The notes: generated from the sequence alone by a model not told the origin. A stretch of 64,000 nt of DNA from Piliocolobus tephrosceles (GCF_002776525.5 NC_045437.1:141282372-141346371); one strand, 5' to 3'; positions 1 to 10,034 are shown, counted from the stretch's first letter. Program-made: numbers and translations.

Positions 1-1245
1 TGAGGCTGAAGTCTGTAAAACCTTAGGTGGGTTAAAATATGTAAACCCTATAGCAAAGTGGCCATGGTTATATTCTGGGATTTTCCTTCTTTCCTCTTGA
101 GCTAAGCACTGGCTCTTAAGAGTTAAGTGGTTTTATCTTTATTGGAAGGAAATGTGTTAAATACAGACCCATAAAGTACCTACAGTGTTGAGACAGTAGT
201 GAGTAGCACAGTAAGGAGACTGCCCAGGACTTGAGGTCCTTGGTCCCTCTATGAAAGTATCAAGTGTGTGTAAAAGGTTTAGCACCGAGGTGAGAGAAAG
301 AAGCCATCATCCTCTTATTTTCTCTTGGTTTTACTTAATATATAGAAGGGCAGACTAGTGGGCCTCTGAGTGCAAGATGAGGACTTCATTAGAATAATGA
401 CATATTGCCTCCTGGATTTCTAACCCATAGCTCCAAGAACCTCAGTGTCATAGAACACAGGTAAGGGACTTGATTTACTGAAAGACCCTACCCTACAACA
501 TCCTGTGGACATTAGAGCTCTGTGCTCCTGTCACTGAGTATCACTGTGAGCTTAAAATATGTCAGCTGCTCCATTTCTCTTTCCTTTTGTGTATTCAGAA
601 CTCTGATTTTAAAACACTCAAATCTGGAAGATTCCAGTAGCTGCACTCTGTCTAAAGCAAATGAGGAATGACTGTAGAATTTGCATGTCCTCTACAGCTT
701 TTGTTCACATGTATGCAGGCAGGGATAATGTTATTGATTGTTCAACCTGTTTGCCTTGCCCAGTGGTTGTCAGTAGTGCCCAATATGAATCAAGTTGGAA
801 CAAGTGTGATCAGATGATCAGGTCTTGTCTCTTTATACTGCACCACCAATGCTTCAGCACTGCCTCCCTTTGCCTTAAGGACTGGGAGTGCGATGCTGTG
901 AATGGGATGGAAGGGGTTATTCACGTGCGCTTTCATTTCTTCTTCAGAAGGGAAGGCAAAGACATCTATAAAACCTTTACAGCTGTGCAGACTTTTGTAT
1001 CCCTCCATCCTCATTTCCACCCTTTGTAAAGTCATAAGGATGCTCTCCATTTCCCTCTTCCCTTCTACTTCTTTCCTCCCCATATCCCCTAAAATCATGC
1101 AGACAATAAAGGCTGGTCTTTTGGGTGCCCTGGAGAATGAGGGCTACTTCCTAGTCTTCTCTTGGTGTCTCCTTGTGAAAAAAGCATTTCTTCCTCAGGT
1201 GGACAAGCTGATAATTTCCTTTGGAATGAAATCCTCATTCTCTTC
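1..1245 (-). other. AFAP1L1: AFAP1L1 3' untranslated region (and possibly 3' flank)
   Basis: This stretch follows the AFAP1L1 stop codon on the minus strand, with no splice site needed to reach it. It contains no recognisable young repeat, as is usual for a 3' UTR. The only AATAAA on the gene strand between the stop codon and the window edge is at 138-143, so the UTR is probably about 1.1 kb and the last ~120 bases may be intergenic. Open frames on either strand here are short and resemble nothing I know. Confidence 0.75.
138..143 (-). terminator. AFAP1L1: candidate AFAP1L1 poly(A) signal (AATAAA on gene strand)
   Basis: The plus strand reads tttatt, giving AATAAA on the gene strand about 1.1 kb after the stop codon. 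It is the only canonical hexamer I see between the stop and the end of the window. Cleavage would fall around 110-128. The downstream sequence is only weakly GU-rich, so a more distal site outside the window remains possible. Confidence 0.45.
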
Positions 1246-1269
1246 CTAGGTCTTCTTCATTTCCCATTC
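1246..1269 (-). CDS. AFAP1L1: AFAP1L1 exon 19 (last coding exon, residues 762-768 and stop)
   Basis: The gene strand reads ...ttctgtacttcag then codons for EWEMKKT and TAG. Only 24 coding bases lie in this exon. The acceptor has a clear pyrimidine tract, and the phase is 0, matching the AAG that ends exon 18. EWEMKKT is the C-terminus I know for AFAP1L1 and follows LQKAK of exon 18. An exon with so little coding sequence is easily missed by gene finders; homology to the family C-terminus is what identifies it. Confidence 0.93.
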   Translation of the reverse strand, partial: EWEMKKT

Positions 1270-1606
1270 CTGAAGTACAGAAAGACGAGACAAATCAATT
1301 TGTTGAATGGTCTAGTGTGACATGGATAAAAACATTTCATGGCACCTAGTTAGATGATCTCCACTGGCCAGGTTGCATTGGGTTCTAGCCCCCTCTCTCT
1401 CTTTCTGTAGTCCTGAGTAAGACACTTCTCCATGCGGGTCTCTCTTGTCCCTTCATCCATTCTCAACATAGTTGTCTGAATGTTCTTTAAAAAATGCAAT
1501 TTATATCCAAAACTCTTTGCTCAAAACCTTCCATCATGTCACAGCAAGATCCATTATGTTACAACAAGATCCATGGTTCCTCAGTGGCCTGAAAAGCTTT
1601 AGATAA

Positions 1607-2262
1607 AAAGCTGGCAAATGATAGTCTGTGGGCCAAGTCTGGCCTATTGTCCGTTCTCATATAATCCATCAGCTAAGAATGATTTTCCTATTTCTAAATG
1701 TTTGAAAAAAAAAATCAAAAGAAGACGACTATCTCATGACACATGAAAATGATATGGAATTCAAATTTCAGTGCCTGTAAATAAGTTTTATTGGGCTAGG
1801 CGCAGTGGCTCATGCCTATAATCCCAGCACTTTGGGAGGCCGAGGTGGGCAGATCACGAGGTCAGGAGTTCGAGACCAACCTGACCAATATGGTGAACCC
1901 CGTCTCTACTAAAAATACAAAAAAATTATCCGAGCATGGTGGTGTGCACCTGTAATCCCAGCTACACAGGAGGCTGAGGCAGGAGAATTGCTTGAACCCA
2001 GGAGGCGGAGGTTGCAGTGAGCTGAGATCGTGCCACTGCACTCCAGCCTGGGCGACAGAGCGAGACTCCATCTCAAAAAAAAATAAAAAAAGTTTTACTG
2101 GGACACAGCCGTTTTCATCATCATTTACATATTGTCCATGGCTATTTTCATGTGACAATGGCAGAGCTGAGAGGTTGTGGAACAGATCATATGGTTCAGA
2201 AAGCCTAAACTATTTACTCTCTGGCCCTTTATAGAAAATGTTTGCTGACTGCTGGTCTAGAT
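1607..2262 (+). mobile_element. old DNA-transposon-type (MER) element split by an Alu
   Basis: The two flanks (1607-1795 and 2090-2262) join into one element once the Alu is removed. The left part reads 'ctgtgggccaagtctggcc' and the right part 'ttttactgggacacagcc' and 'gtttgctgactgctgg', which are typical of a common mammalian MER/hAT-like repeat. A diverged copy in the other orientation is at 56742-56962. The exact family name is uncertain. Confidence 0.55.
1796..2089 (+). mobile_element. Alu element, antisense to AFAP1L1
   Basis: Full-length dimeric Alu from 'ctaggcgcagtggctc' to an A-rich tail, with near-identical flanks (aagttttattggg at 1783-1795 and aagttttactggg at 2090-2102) that look like the target-site duplication. 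One of only two plus-strand Alus in the exon 2-19 span. Confidence 0.93.
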
Positions 2263-2289
2263 GATCTGGCCCCTCACTGGTTACTTCTC

Positions 2290-2600
2290 TGATCTCATCT
2301 CCTAATGCTCACCCTTTGTTCCCTTCACTGGAACCACCTGGATCTTCTTGATGTTCCTCAAACATTCCAAGCTTTTTCCCACTTCAGGGACTTGACACTT
2401 GCTCTTCTCTTTGCCTGGATCGTCCTTCCCTCAGCCCCCTGCATGGGTCTCTCCCTCACACTCCATTCAGGTCTCTGCTTATGTGTCACTTTCTCGAAAG
2501 GGTCTTTGCTGTCACTGTGCTTAAGCCCCTTTGGGAGGTTCATCTTCTCTGGCATCACATTATTTATGTGTGGTATTTAAAGTCTTGTCTTCCTAACTCT
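2290..2600 (+). repeat. L2-type 3' fragment
   Basis: Phrases such as 'cttgacacttgctcttctctttgcctgga' and 'tcaggtctctgcttatgtgtcactttctcgaaagggtctt' follow the known L2 3' end consensus, strongly diverged. Open frames here are spurious. Confidence 0.6.
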
Positions 2601-3124
2601 ATGAGACCAGGGACTTTTTTGGGTTCCCTGTTATGTAACCAGAGGTTATAACAAGACTCACATATGGTAGGTCTTCAACAAATATTTGTTTAATGACTAA
2701 CTGTAGGAAAGAATAAAGACTCTTCCCTCTCAGGCTCTGAAAATCAATTCCAACCTGAGGGACGTACAGCCGTGCCTTTTTTTTTTTTTGACAGGGTCTC
2801 ACTTAGTGTCATCTAGAAATCCAGAAAGCTGTGAAACCGAAATATTTCTCCACTGTTTTGATATAAACTCATTTGGTGGCAAAACTTGACCTGACCTGAT
2901 ATGAGGCTGTTTATAATCTTTATTCACTCCATGTGCTATAAATATTCCTGTGTCTTGCTGTATAATTATTAACATGTTTGCTTACATGGTACCACCTGAG
3001 GACTTATTGGGGTTTTCATCATATATTAGTGTAGGTACCATATTACCTTTATAAAATCCAAAAAGTTCTGAAACATAGCTGACCCCCAAGAGTCACACAG
3101 AAGGGACTGTGGACCAGCATCCTG

Positions 3125-3260
3125 GAGGGAGCCATGGACTTAGAATTGGAAGACGTGGGTTTGCTTACTTGCTTTTGCAGTGATATCTTGCATAGCCCTG
3201 GGCAAGTCCCATAGTCCTTGATTTTCAGTTACCTCATCAATGAAATGGGACCTGTCCTGT
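3125..3260 (+). repeat. MIR fragment
   Basis: Core similarity around 'ccctgggcaagtccca' and 'cagttacctcatcaatgaaatggga' matches the tRNA-derived MIR consensus. Confidence 0.6.
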
Positions 3261-3507
3261 CTCAAAACACATTGTAGGCTCAGAAACCAGATGATTAAGC
3301 TTGTTAGAAATATGTGTTAACAAAGAGTGAATAGGTTCTGAATAATATCTGAGGATTATCGATTCTGAGGAAGGTTCATGAGTTTCATTGCATAAATGCA
3401 TTGGCAGTTCTCTACCTTTCTCACTAGTTGATTTTTTGGTTTTGGGTGAACTTCCATAAAAAGGGGATTACCAGTCTGTGATTTGATAAGCTGAACTATG
3501 GCTCTAC

Positions 3508-3636
3508 CTTGGCTTTCTGTAGCACCCTTCCTTGGTTGGAGGCTACGATGGATGGGCTCCTCTTCCTCAGCTCAGAAACACAGTTGACAGGGAGAGATTG
3601 CTCTGGAACGCTGTTCTGGGGTTTATTTGCAGTTTC
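3508..3636 (-). CDS. AFAP1L1: AFAP1L1 exon 18 (residues 719-761)
   Basis: 129 nt, phase 0 at both ends, flanked by a caacag acceptor and a GTAGAG donor. It encodes ETANKPQNSVPEQ...RVLQKAK, the serine- and proline-containing tail after the coiled coil, including RKRSPS, a basic stretch with a possible proline-directed serine site. The length is a multiple of three, so skipping it would join exon 17 in frame to the last seven residues and remove 43 residues. The donor is weak (GTAGAG), which makes such skipping or intron retention conceivable. The assignment rests on clear AFAP1L1 family similarity. Confidence 0.95.
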
Positions 3637-3732
3637 CTGTTGATGGCAATAAATAATTACATAGGTGAGATCTGGTGATGGCTACCAACACCCAGCCTGA
3701 CCTCAAAAGCATGAGGATACTTTATTATTTTT

Positions 3733-4019
3733 ATTTTTGAGACAGAGTCTCTCTTTGTCACCCAGGCTGGAGCACAGTGGCGCGAGCTTGGCTCACTGCA
3801 ACCTCTGCCTCCTGGGTTCAAGCGATTCTCATACCTCAGTCTCCCAAATAGCTGGGATTACAGGTGTGCACCACCGGGCCTCGCTAATGTTTGTATTTTC
3901 AGTGGAGATGGGGTTTCGCCAAATTGCCCAGGCTGGTCTCAAACTCCTGGGCTCAAGCAGTTCACCCACCTTGGCCTCCCAAAGTCCTGGGATTACAGGT
4001 GTAAGCTACTGTGCCCAGC
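3733..4019 (-). mobile_element. Alu element, sense to AFAP1L1
   Basis: Reverse-orientation Alu ('ttgagacagagtctctctttgtcacccaggctgg' to 'gtgcccagc'). Its 5' end faces the 5' end of the next Alu only about 30 bp away. Confidence 0.93.
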
Positions 4020-4049
4020 AGCATGGGAACTTTAAAATAAAAGGCACTG

Positions 4050-4346
4050 GCCGGGAGCGGTGGCTCACGCCTGTAATCCCAGCACTTTGGGAGGCCGAGA
4101 CAGGCGAATCACGAGGTCAGGAGATTGAGACCATCCTGGCTAACACAATGAAACCCAGTCTCTACTAAAAATACAAAAAATTAGCAGGGCGTGGTGGCAG
4201 GCGCCTGTAGTCCCAGCTACATGGGAGGCTGAGGCAGGAGAATGGCGTGAACCCGGGAGGCAGAGCTTGCAGTGAGCCGAGATCACGCCACTGCACTCCA
4301 GCCTGGGTGATACAGTGACACTCCATCTCAAAAAAAAAAAAAAAAA
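4050..4346 (+). mobile_element. Alu element (Y-like), antisense to AFAP1L1
   Basis: Begins 'gccgggagcggtggctc', carries 'cacgaggtcaggagattgagaccatcctggc' as in AluY, and ends in a long A-run. The flanks share aaaaggcactg (4039-4049; and across the tail to 4358), the target-site duplication. Confidence 0.94.
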
Positions 4347-4394
4347 AAAAAGGCACTGAACAAGGTGACAGGAGAAGATACTTGAGGACCTTCA

Positions 4395-4600
4395 GATAAC
4401 GATAATGACAACTAAAATTACTGATCCTCACTACAAAGCATTGTGTGAATTAGCTCCTTTAGCTTCTCAACAAGCCTATGAAGTAGGTACTATTATTAGT
4501 CATTCCATTTTATAGGTGAGGAAATGGGGAAGGTCAAATTGCTGTGCAAGATCATGTGGCTGGTGAGTGGGAGAACCAGGATTCCAATCCCATAGCCCGC
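4395..4600 (+). repeat. MIR/L2-type fragment
   Basis: 'gaagtaggtactattattagtcattccattttataggtgaggaaa' is the common MIR-type consensus for counts and tails of ancient SINEs. It is truncated at its right end by the pyrimidine tract. Confidence 0.5.
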
Positions 4601-4687
4601 TCGCTCTTTCTTTCCTTCCTTCCTTCCTTCCTTCCTTCTTTCTTTCTTTTCCCTCCCTCCCTCCCTTCCTTCCTTTTTTTTTTTTTT
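4601..4687 (+). repeat. (TTCC)n / (CTTT)n / (CCCT)n polypyrimidine microsatellite
   Basis: About 70 bases of pure pyrimidine run directly into the poly-T of the following Alu. The gene strand is purine-only (GGAA/GAAA/GGGA) here. Confidence 0.95.
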
Positions 4688-4936
4688 GTGAGAGTCTTGC
4701 TCTCTTTCCAAGGCGGGAGGTCCACCTCCCAGGTTCAAGTGATTCTCTTACCTCAGCCTCCTGAGTAGCTGGGACAGGCATGTGCCACCATGCCCAGTTA
4801 ATTTTTGTATTTTTAGTAGAGACGGGGTTTCACCATGTTGGCCAGGATGGTTTCAAACTCCTGGCCTCAAGTGATCCGCCCATCTCAGCCTCCCAAAGTG
4901 CTGGGATTTATAGGCATGAATTACCCTGCCTGGCCC
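4674..4936 (-). mobile_element. Alu element, sense to AFAP1L1
   Basis: Poly-T start and 'gagtagctgggacaggcatgtgccaccatgcccag...cctggcc' identify an Alu. It carries small internal deletions in the arm next to the tail. Confidence 0.9.
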
Positions 4937-5734
4937 CACGGTCTGACTTTTAACCTCTCTCCTGTATTCCTTCTCATTTTTGAAATTACCTTTACTCCTT
5001 ACATTTTCCAGGTAATTGCTTAGTATAATACCTTACTAGATGTAGTTCCTTAAGGGTGACATCGTAACAGCTAAACCTGCAAGAAATTTAGAGAAAGCTT
5101 CTCTTTATCTCCAAAGAATGTCAAAAGGATCCAAAACTGAGGGAAAAGTGCTCTGGAATGGGAATATCAGGTCATGCTGGTGGGAGGAAGCAGCTGGGAT
5201 GAATGAACCAATGCTAGGTCCTCCATCAGCCCTCTGTGACTCTGGGAAGTTTTGTCCTTGGCTGACATGTTTTTCATCTATATAATGAGGCTGGAAACAC
5301 CCCATGGAAAGGAAGTGTAGGGGTGGAAGGCACAGCACTGGCTCAATCAGGTGTGGTGTGACCAGGAAATGTGACCTGGGACAACAATAATAATGACACA
5401 TTGCCTCCCGATAACTCATACTTATCAGACAAGTTATTTCGTCTCTTTAAGTCTCAATTTCCTCACCCGAAAGCAGGCAAAACATTTATTCATTTGACAA
5501 ATATTTCTTGCACTCCCACTATTTTTCTGTAAAGGGTCAGGAATTTAATGATAAATGGATGTAGTCCAATTCTTAACAAAAATAGAATCTAGTGGAGAAG
5601 ACAGACATTGGACAAGCAAGGACACAAATATATATATACACACACATACACACAAATTGTGGTTAAGTGCTATGAGGAAGAATAATAGAGGGAGCTGTTG
5701 GTAATTTAGGCCAACTAGGGTCAGTTTTGCTCTC

Positions 5735-5957
5735 CCAGGGAACATCTGACAATTTCTGGAGATATTTTGGTTGTCACTGGTCGGGGGGTGCTACTGGCAA
5801 CCAGTGAGTAGAAGGTAGAGATGCTGCTTAACATTCTACTTAATATCCTTAGGTAGGACCTTAACATCCCTAACATCCTGCTGATGCACAGAATAGTCCC
5901 TTATAAGAAGGAGTTACTGGGCCAAAATGTCAGTAGTGCTGAGGTTGAGAAACGCCG
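5735..5957 (+). mobile_element. hAT-Charlie element, MER20-like
   Basis: 'gggaacatctgacaatttctggagatattttggttgtcactgg', 'gctactggcaaccagtgagtagaaggtagagatgctgct' and 'gggccaaaatgtcagtagtgctgaggttgagaaac' follow the ~220-bp MER20 consensus nearly end to end, with a small internal insertion. Confidence 0.75.
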
Positions 5958-6164
5958 GTGTAGATGAGGTCAGGGAAGTCCTCTCTCAGAGAGCCCCGTT
6001 GGAGGTGGGTGAATCTTCCTCGCAGAGCTACTGGGAGCATTAGAGATAATGGATATAGAGCACTGAGGACAGGGCCTGGTACCCTGGAGATCCCAGAAGA
6101 GGGCATGTGAGACCGTTGTATGTTTTTGTAAGAGACAGGGTTTCGCCATGTTGCACTGGAGGGC

Positions 6165-6410
6165 TCTGGAGCAGGGTTCTGGAGTTAAGACTTCCTGGGT
6201 TTGGAATCCTGCCTCCCACTTCACTGAGTGACCTTGAGCAAGCCATTCGACATCTCTGAACCTTAGTTTTCTTGTCTGTCAACCCCTAAACTACCTCATA
6301 GGACTGCCATGAAGATTGTGTAAGATAATACAGGTTAAGATGCCTGTAGTAACGGATCACACATGCTTGTTATTCAACATATGGTAGCTACTATTATCAT
6401 CAATAACCCC
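6165..6410 (+). repeat. MIR element
   Basis: Near full-length MIR: 'gttaagacttcctgggtttggaatcctgcc', 'gtgaccttgagcaagcca' and 'tcttgtctgtcaacccctaaactacctcatagg' lie in consensus order. Confidence 0.7.
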
Positions 6411-6684
6411 AAGGCCATTTCTAAGATCACCTTTAGGGTAAAAAGTCAAATGGTGATGCTGCTGTGGAGACAAGAACAGGCCAGAAAATCAAGAGAAATT
6501 GCTCCAAGAGTCCTCTTCCTAGCTGTGCCATCCATGGCATGCCCTTCACCTCTTTGGACTTCAGTTTTCTTGTCTGCAAATGGGCATAACCCATACCTCC
6601 AAAGAGTGATCTTGAAGGAGAGATCTGCAGTGTGTGGAGGGATACAGGAGTAGCTGCCCCTGGTATGGAAGGCCCTGGACTCAC

Positions 6685-6863
6685 CCCACTCTTCGGCTTG
6701 TTGCTCATGGAGAACCCCAGGGCCGGCCCTCCCGCCAGGGACTGCTGCAAGCGCTCCTTCACAGCCACCAGCTTCAGTTCCAGGTCAATCCGGCGCTCCT
6801 CCTTTGCCCGACACTGAGCTTCCAGGGTGGCCACGGCTTCTTCCAGAGCCTTTAATTTTGCTC
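6685..6863 (-). CDS. AFAP1L1: AFAP1L1 exon 17 (residues 659-718, coiled coil)
   Basis: 179 nt. The acceptor is gattcag, the first two bases complete the glycine codon split with exon 16, and the donor is GTGAGT. It encodes AKLKALEEAVATLEAQCRAK..., then LELKLVAVKERLQQSLAGG. Leucine and alanine fall at heptad a/d spacing with many Glu/Lys/Arg, so residues ~660-702 form the second half of the coiled coil used for self-association in the AFAP family. The exon ends SMSNKPKSG. The frame continues open for 83 codons past the donor, so retention of the start of intron 17 would yield a different C-terminus (see findings). Confidence 0.97.
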
Positions 6864-7169
6864 CTGAATCAAGATACATTGATAAGAAACAGCTGAACCT
6901 GACCTGAAGTGTCGGGGAATCTGGCAGGGCCTCATGCCTTTGTCTGCCCCTCCTGGTGGGCCTTTCCAGTCCCCAGTCTTGGTTAAGAGATGGATTCTGG
7001 GCTTGGGGTTCCAGTTCCATACTGGGGTTCCAGCTTCATAATGAGATGAGGTCTCATTATGGTCTTTATATGTCTGGTACCCATTTCACCATCTCCTGGA
7101 AATAGCACTCTTGAGTTTTCATTGGGAAACCACCTTCCCCCTCTCATTCTGTCTCTCTTCTCTCTTTTT

Positions 7170-7463
7170 CTTTTTTTTTTTTTGAGATGGAGTCTCACTC
7201 TGTCACCCAGGGTGGAGTGCAGTGGGTGATCTCGGCTCACTGCAACCTCTGCCTCTTGGGGTCAAGCGATCGTCCTACCTCAGCCTCCTGAGTAGCTGGG
7301 ACTACAGGCACACACCAGCACGCCCAGCTAATTTTTGTATTTTTAGTAGAGATGGGGTTTTGCCATATTGGCCAGGCTAGTCTCAAATTGCTGACCTCAA
7401 GTAATCCACCAGCCTTGGCCTCCCAAAGTGCTGGGATTACAGGCATGAGCCACTGCACCTGCT
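7170..7463 (-). mobile_element. Alu element, sense to AFAP1L1
   Basis: Poly-T followed by 'gagatggagtctcactctgtcaccc', complete to 'gagccactgcacctgctc'. The left arm has a deletion at 'cagtgggtgatctcggctc'. Confidence 0.93.
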
Positions 7464-7959
7464 CCCCTACCCCCACCCATTCTCTCTAGTTTGAGTGGGG
7501 CTGACTCTGCTTCTAGTTCAAGGGTTTGGCACATAACTTAGGTCTGCCCCATAATCACAACTCATCTTCTGGTGACAGTGATTGGATTAAGGATGAAAGT
7601 GGGACCAATCAGAGTGAATCCAGAGGGTTTTGTGGTGGTTGTTGGGAGGAGAAGCTCTCTTTGCTTGGGTTGGCTGGGAGGGCTGGGTGAGGGCTGGCAC
7701 TGTGCAGCCATTGTGGCATCACAAGGGGAGAATGAAACCAAAGGAGAGAAGGGTAGAAGCATGAGTATGAGAAATAAGCTTCCTGGTGACACCATTTAAG
7801 TCCCTGGACCCCACTACACCAGATCACTCAATTTTCCAGTTACATCTTCTTTTCATTTCTCTGCCAGGTTAGCTTTGGTTTCTGTTACTTGTAAACAACT
7901 GTCATAGCAGGGCTTTACAGACACCAGAGTTTTCAGTAGGATTTTGCTGCTTATTCAAA

Positions 7960-8256
7960 TTTTTTTTTTTTTCCTTGAGACAGAGTCTCACTCTGTCACC
8001 CAGGCTGGAGTGCAGTGGCTGATCTCAGCTCACTGCAAGCTCCACCTCCTGGGTTCACCCCATTCTCCTGCCTCAGCCTCCCGAGTAGCTGGGACTACAG
8101 GCATCTGCCACTGCACCTGGCTAATTTTTTGTATTTTTAGTAGAGACGGGGTTTCACTGCGTTAGCCAGGATGGTCTCGATCTCCTGACCTCGTGATCCA
8201 CCTGCCTCAGCCTCCCAAAGTGCTGGGATTACAGGCATGAGCCACCGCACCTGGCC
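7960..8256 (-). mobile_element. Alu element (Y/Sc-like), sense to AFAP1L1
   Basis: Carries 'ctcactgcaagctccacctcctgggttcaccccattctcc' and 'gatctcctgacctcgtgatcc', variants of the younger Alu subfamilies. Confidence 0.93.
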
Positions 8257-8317
8257 CCAATTTATTTTTATTTTTAAAATTTCTTAAATTTTTAAAATTT
8301 TATTTCTTTAAGAAAAA

Positions 8318-8434
8318 TAGAGATGAGGTCTCATTATGTTGCTTAGGCTGGTGTCGAACTCCTGCACTCAAATGGTCCTCCTGCCTCAGTCTCCCAAAGT
8401 GCTAGGATTACAGGCGTGAACCATGGCACCCAGC
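8318..8434 (-). mobile_element. Alu monomer or truncated AluJ, sense to AFAP1L1
   Basis: Only one arm is present ('tagagatgaggtctcattatgttgcttaggctgg' to 'ccatggcacccagc'), next to an AT-rich remnant. Either a fossil monomer or a 3'-truncated AluJ. Confidence 0.75.
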
Positions 8435-9516
8435 TCACTTTTTCAATTTAATCTAACAAACCTTTATTAGTACCTTTCTCATTCCAAGTGCTGTGTTGGG
8501 TCTTACCAGGTTTAAAAATCAGTTCCATTCTTTGCTCTGAGGGAGGCTGTGCTGGAGGATTTTCCAGTAATGTTGAATTCTTTATATTCATCATTCACCA
8601 TGTATTTAATGCATGCTTACCATGTATCAGGCATTGTCCTCGGCCCTAGATATATCAGTGAACAAAGCAGGCAAAGATCCTTGCCCTTACAGTGCTTATA
8701 TTTGTGTGTCTGTGGCAAACAATAGATAATAAATATAATAAACAATCTAATATGTTACCAAGTGATAGTGCCATAGCGGAAAAAATTGAGCAGGACAAGG
8801 ATAGTCAACTAGCTCCAAATCCTGGTTCTGACTCAGAAAATTCTTTATATGGAAACCAAACTGCCTTCCTGTGCCTTCCTCCTGTTGATTCTCGTTCGTG
8901 GCCACACAGAACAAGTCTTCTCCTTTAAACCAGAAGTTCTTAATCTGAGGTTCATGGAGTCTTAGGCAATCTATGGATAGGCTCCACAGGCAGCCACATG
9001 AGCTCCTGAACTTTTTTTTTGCAGCATTGTGAACTGTGGTGTTTCTTCTTAGAAAAGGGTCTATAGGTCCACCAGATTCTCATAGGGCTACATGTTTGTG
9101 GACATGATCTATAGCAACAGGACTTCTGCTCCCTCCGGCACGTGGAGAAACCTTAGGCTTAAAGTGTGTTGCACTGCAGTTAGAGTGCAAAGGAAACACA
9201 GCAGAAAATAGGGTGTGGAGAAGCCCAGAGCAGGCAGGGCCTGCTGAGGTCCCTGGTTTCAGAAGAGGATCCTGGGAAGGTGTCATGTCCATTATTCCCT
9301 GCACTAGGACCAATGTCTCACATATATCTGTGAATGAATAAAGGTGGGGTTCAAAATGACGTCTCTTACTTCTTTGATTCTAAGGCACACTTCTATGCTT
9401 CACATTTCTAAAATCAGATTGCTTCTTACTACTTTAAGTGTATATATTATTGTGATGCTTTTTCATCCCTCCAAAACAAGTTATTAAATTGATGGCACTT
9501 TCTTTAATTGGGAAGA

Positions 9517-9575
9517 ATGATGATGATGATGATGAAGAGGAGAAGAGGAAGAGGAGAAGGCGAAGGGGAGGAGAA
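9517..9575 (+). repeat. (GAT)n followed by GAA/GAG-rich tract
   Basis: Six GAT units run into aagaggagaag-type purine sequence. The gene strand is (ATC)n and pyrimidine-rich here, about 115-170 nt downstream of the exon 16 donor. Confidence 0.9.
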
Positions 9576-9688
9576 GCCCACTCCTCTTGGGTAGGAAACG
9601 AGGTGACTTGTGCAAGAGACCTCCCTTTACTGTGCCTAAGGATGAGCTGGCCACCCATAAGTGCTCAGAACCACAATCACATAGGTAC

Positions 9689-9853
9689 CTGGGCTGCTCC
9701 GAATGGCTTCCTTCAGTTCCCTCTTCTCCTGTCTCAGTGCTGTCAGCTCTGTCCGAATCGTCTCTTTCTCTTTCTCCAGCTTCTCTTTTTCTACCAAGTA
9801 CCTCCGGGCATCCTCCTCGGCTCGGTTCTTGCCATACTTGTATTGATTGGCAC
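9689..9853 (-). CDS. AFAP1L1: AFAP1L1 exon 16 (residues 604-659, coiled coil)
   Basis: 165 nt, from acceptor ctacag to donor GTACCT. It encodes ANQYKYGKNRAEEDARRYLVEKEKLEKEKE..., continuing with IRTELTALRQEKRELKEAIRSSPG. Long runs of Glu/Lys/Arg with regularly spaced Leu and Ile make this the first half of the coiled coil. The family uses this helix for multimerisation, and AFAP1 itself has its actin-binding region near this C-terminal part. The exon is in frame if skipped (165 = 3 x 55), which would delete about half of the coiled coil. The donor lacks the +4/+5 AG consensus. Confidence 0.97.
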
Positions 9854-10034
9854 CTGTAGAGATGTGGGGAAGGGAAAGGCCCTCAGTTCTGACCTCTGGC
9901 AAAGGTACTTGGGTGGTGTCAGCTTCTCCCTCAGCCCCAACTTCTCCATCTATAAAATGGAAATATTTAGACTAAGTCCCTTAGATATGTTTAGTGTGAA
10001 TCCTCTAAGGAATTAAGAAGCAAAAGGAGGCCAT

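Larger units (their letters stand above)
1270..3507 (-). other. AFAP1L1 intron 18
   Basis: Phase 0, donor GTAGAG, acceptor ttcag. It holds a gene-antisense Alu inside an older DNA-transposon-like element (1607-2262), an L2-type fragment (2290-2600) and a MIR fragment (3125-3260). I see no further coding sequence. Confidence 0.85.
3637..6684 (-). other. AFAP1L1 intron 17
   Basis: Phase 0, donor GTGAGT. It contains a head-to-head Alu pair (3733-4346), a third Alu (4674-4936), a pyrimidine microsatellite, a MER20-like element and a MIR. The reading frame of exon 17 stays open across its donor to a stop at 6433-6435. Confidence 0.85.
6864..9688 (-). other. AFAP1L1 intron 16
   Basis: Phase 1, donor GTACCT (weak at +3 to +6). 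It holds three gene-sense Alu pieces (7170-7463, 7960-8256, 8318-8434) and a GAT/GAA-type microsatellite just upstream of exon 17's side of exon 16. The 8440-9480 part looks like diverged single-copy sequence with old repeat traces; I see no exon there. Confidence 0.85.

Noticed and set aside
1107..1112. AATAAA on the plus strand
   Set aside because: It lies on the strand opposite the gene, within the 3' UTR, and no plus-strand gene is seen.
3737..4168. 143-residue plus-strand frame with 'SPRLEHSGASLAHCNLCLLGSSDS'
   Set aside because: A typical Alu-derived reading frame; the same sequence type recurs at 10628, 22560, 24818, 32436 and other Alus.
9489..10016. 175-residue plus-strand frame beginning with an Asp/Glu/Arg run
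   Set aside because: The charged start is the GAT/GAA microsatellite and the middle is antisense to exon 16.
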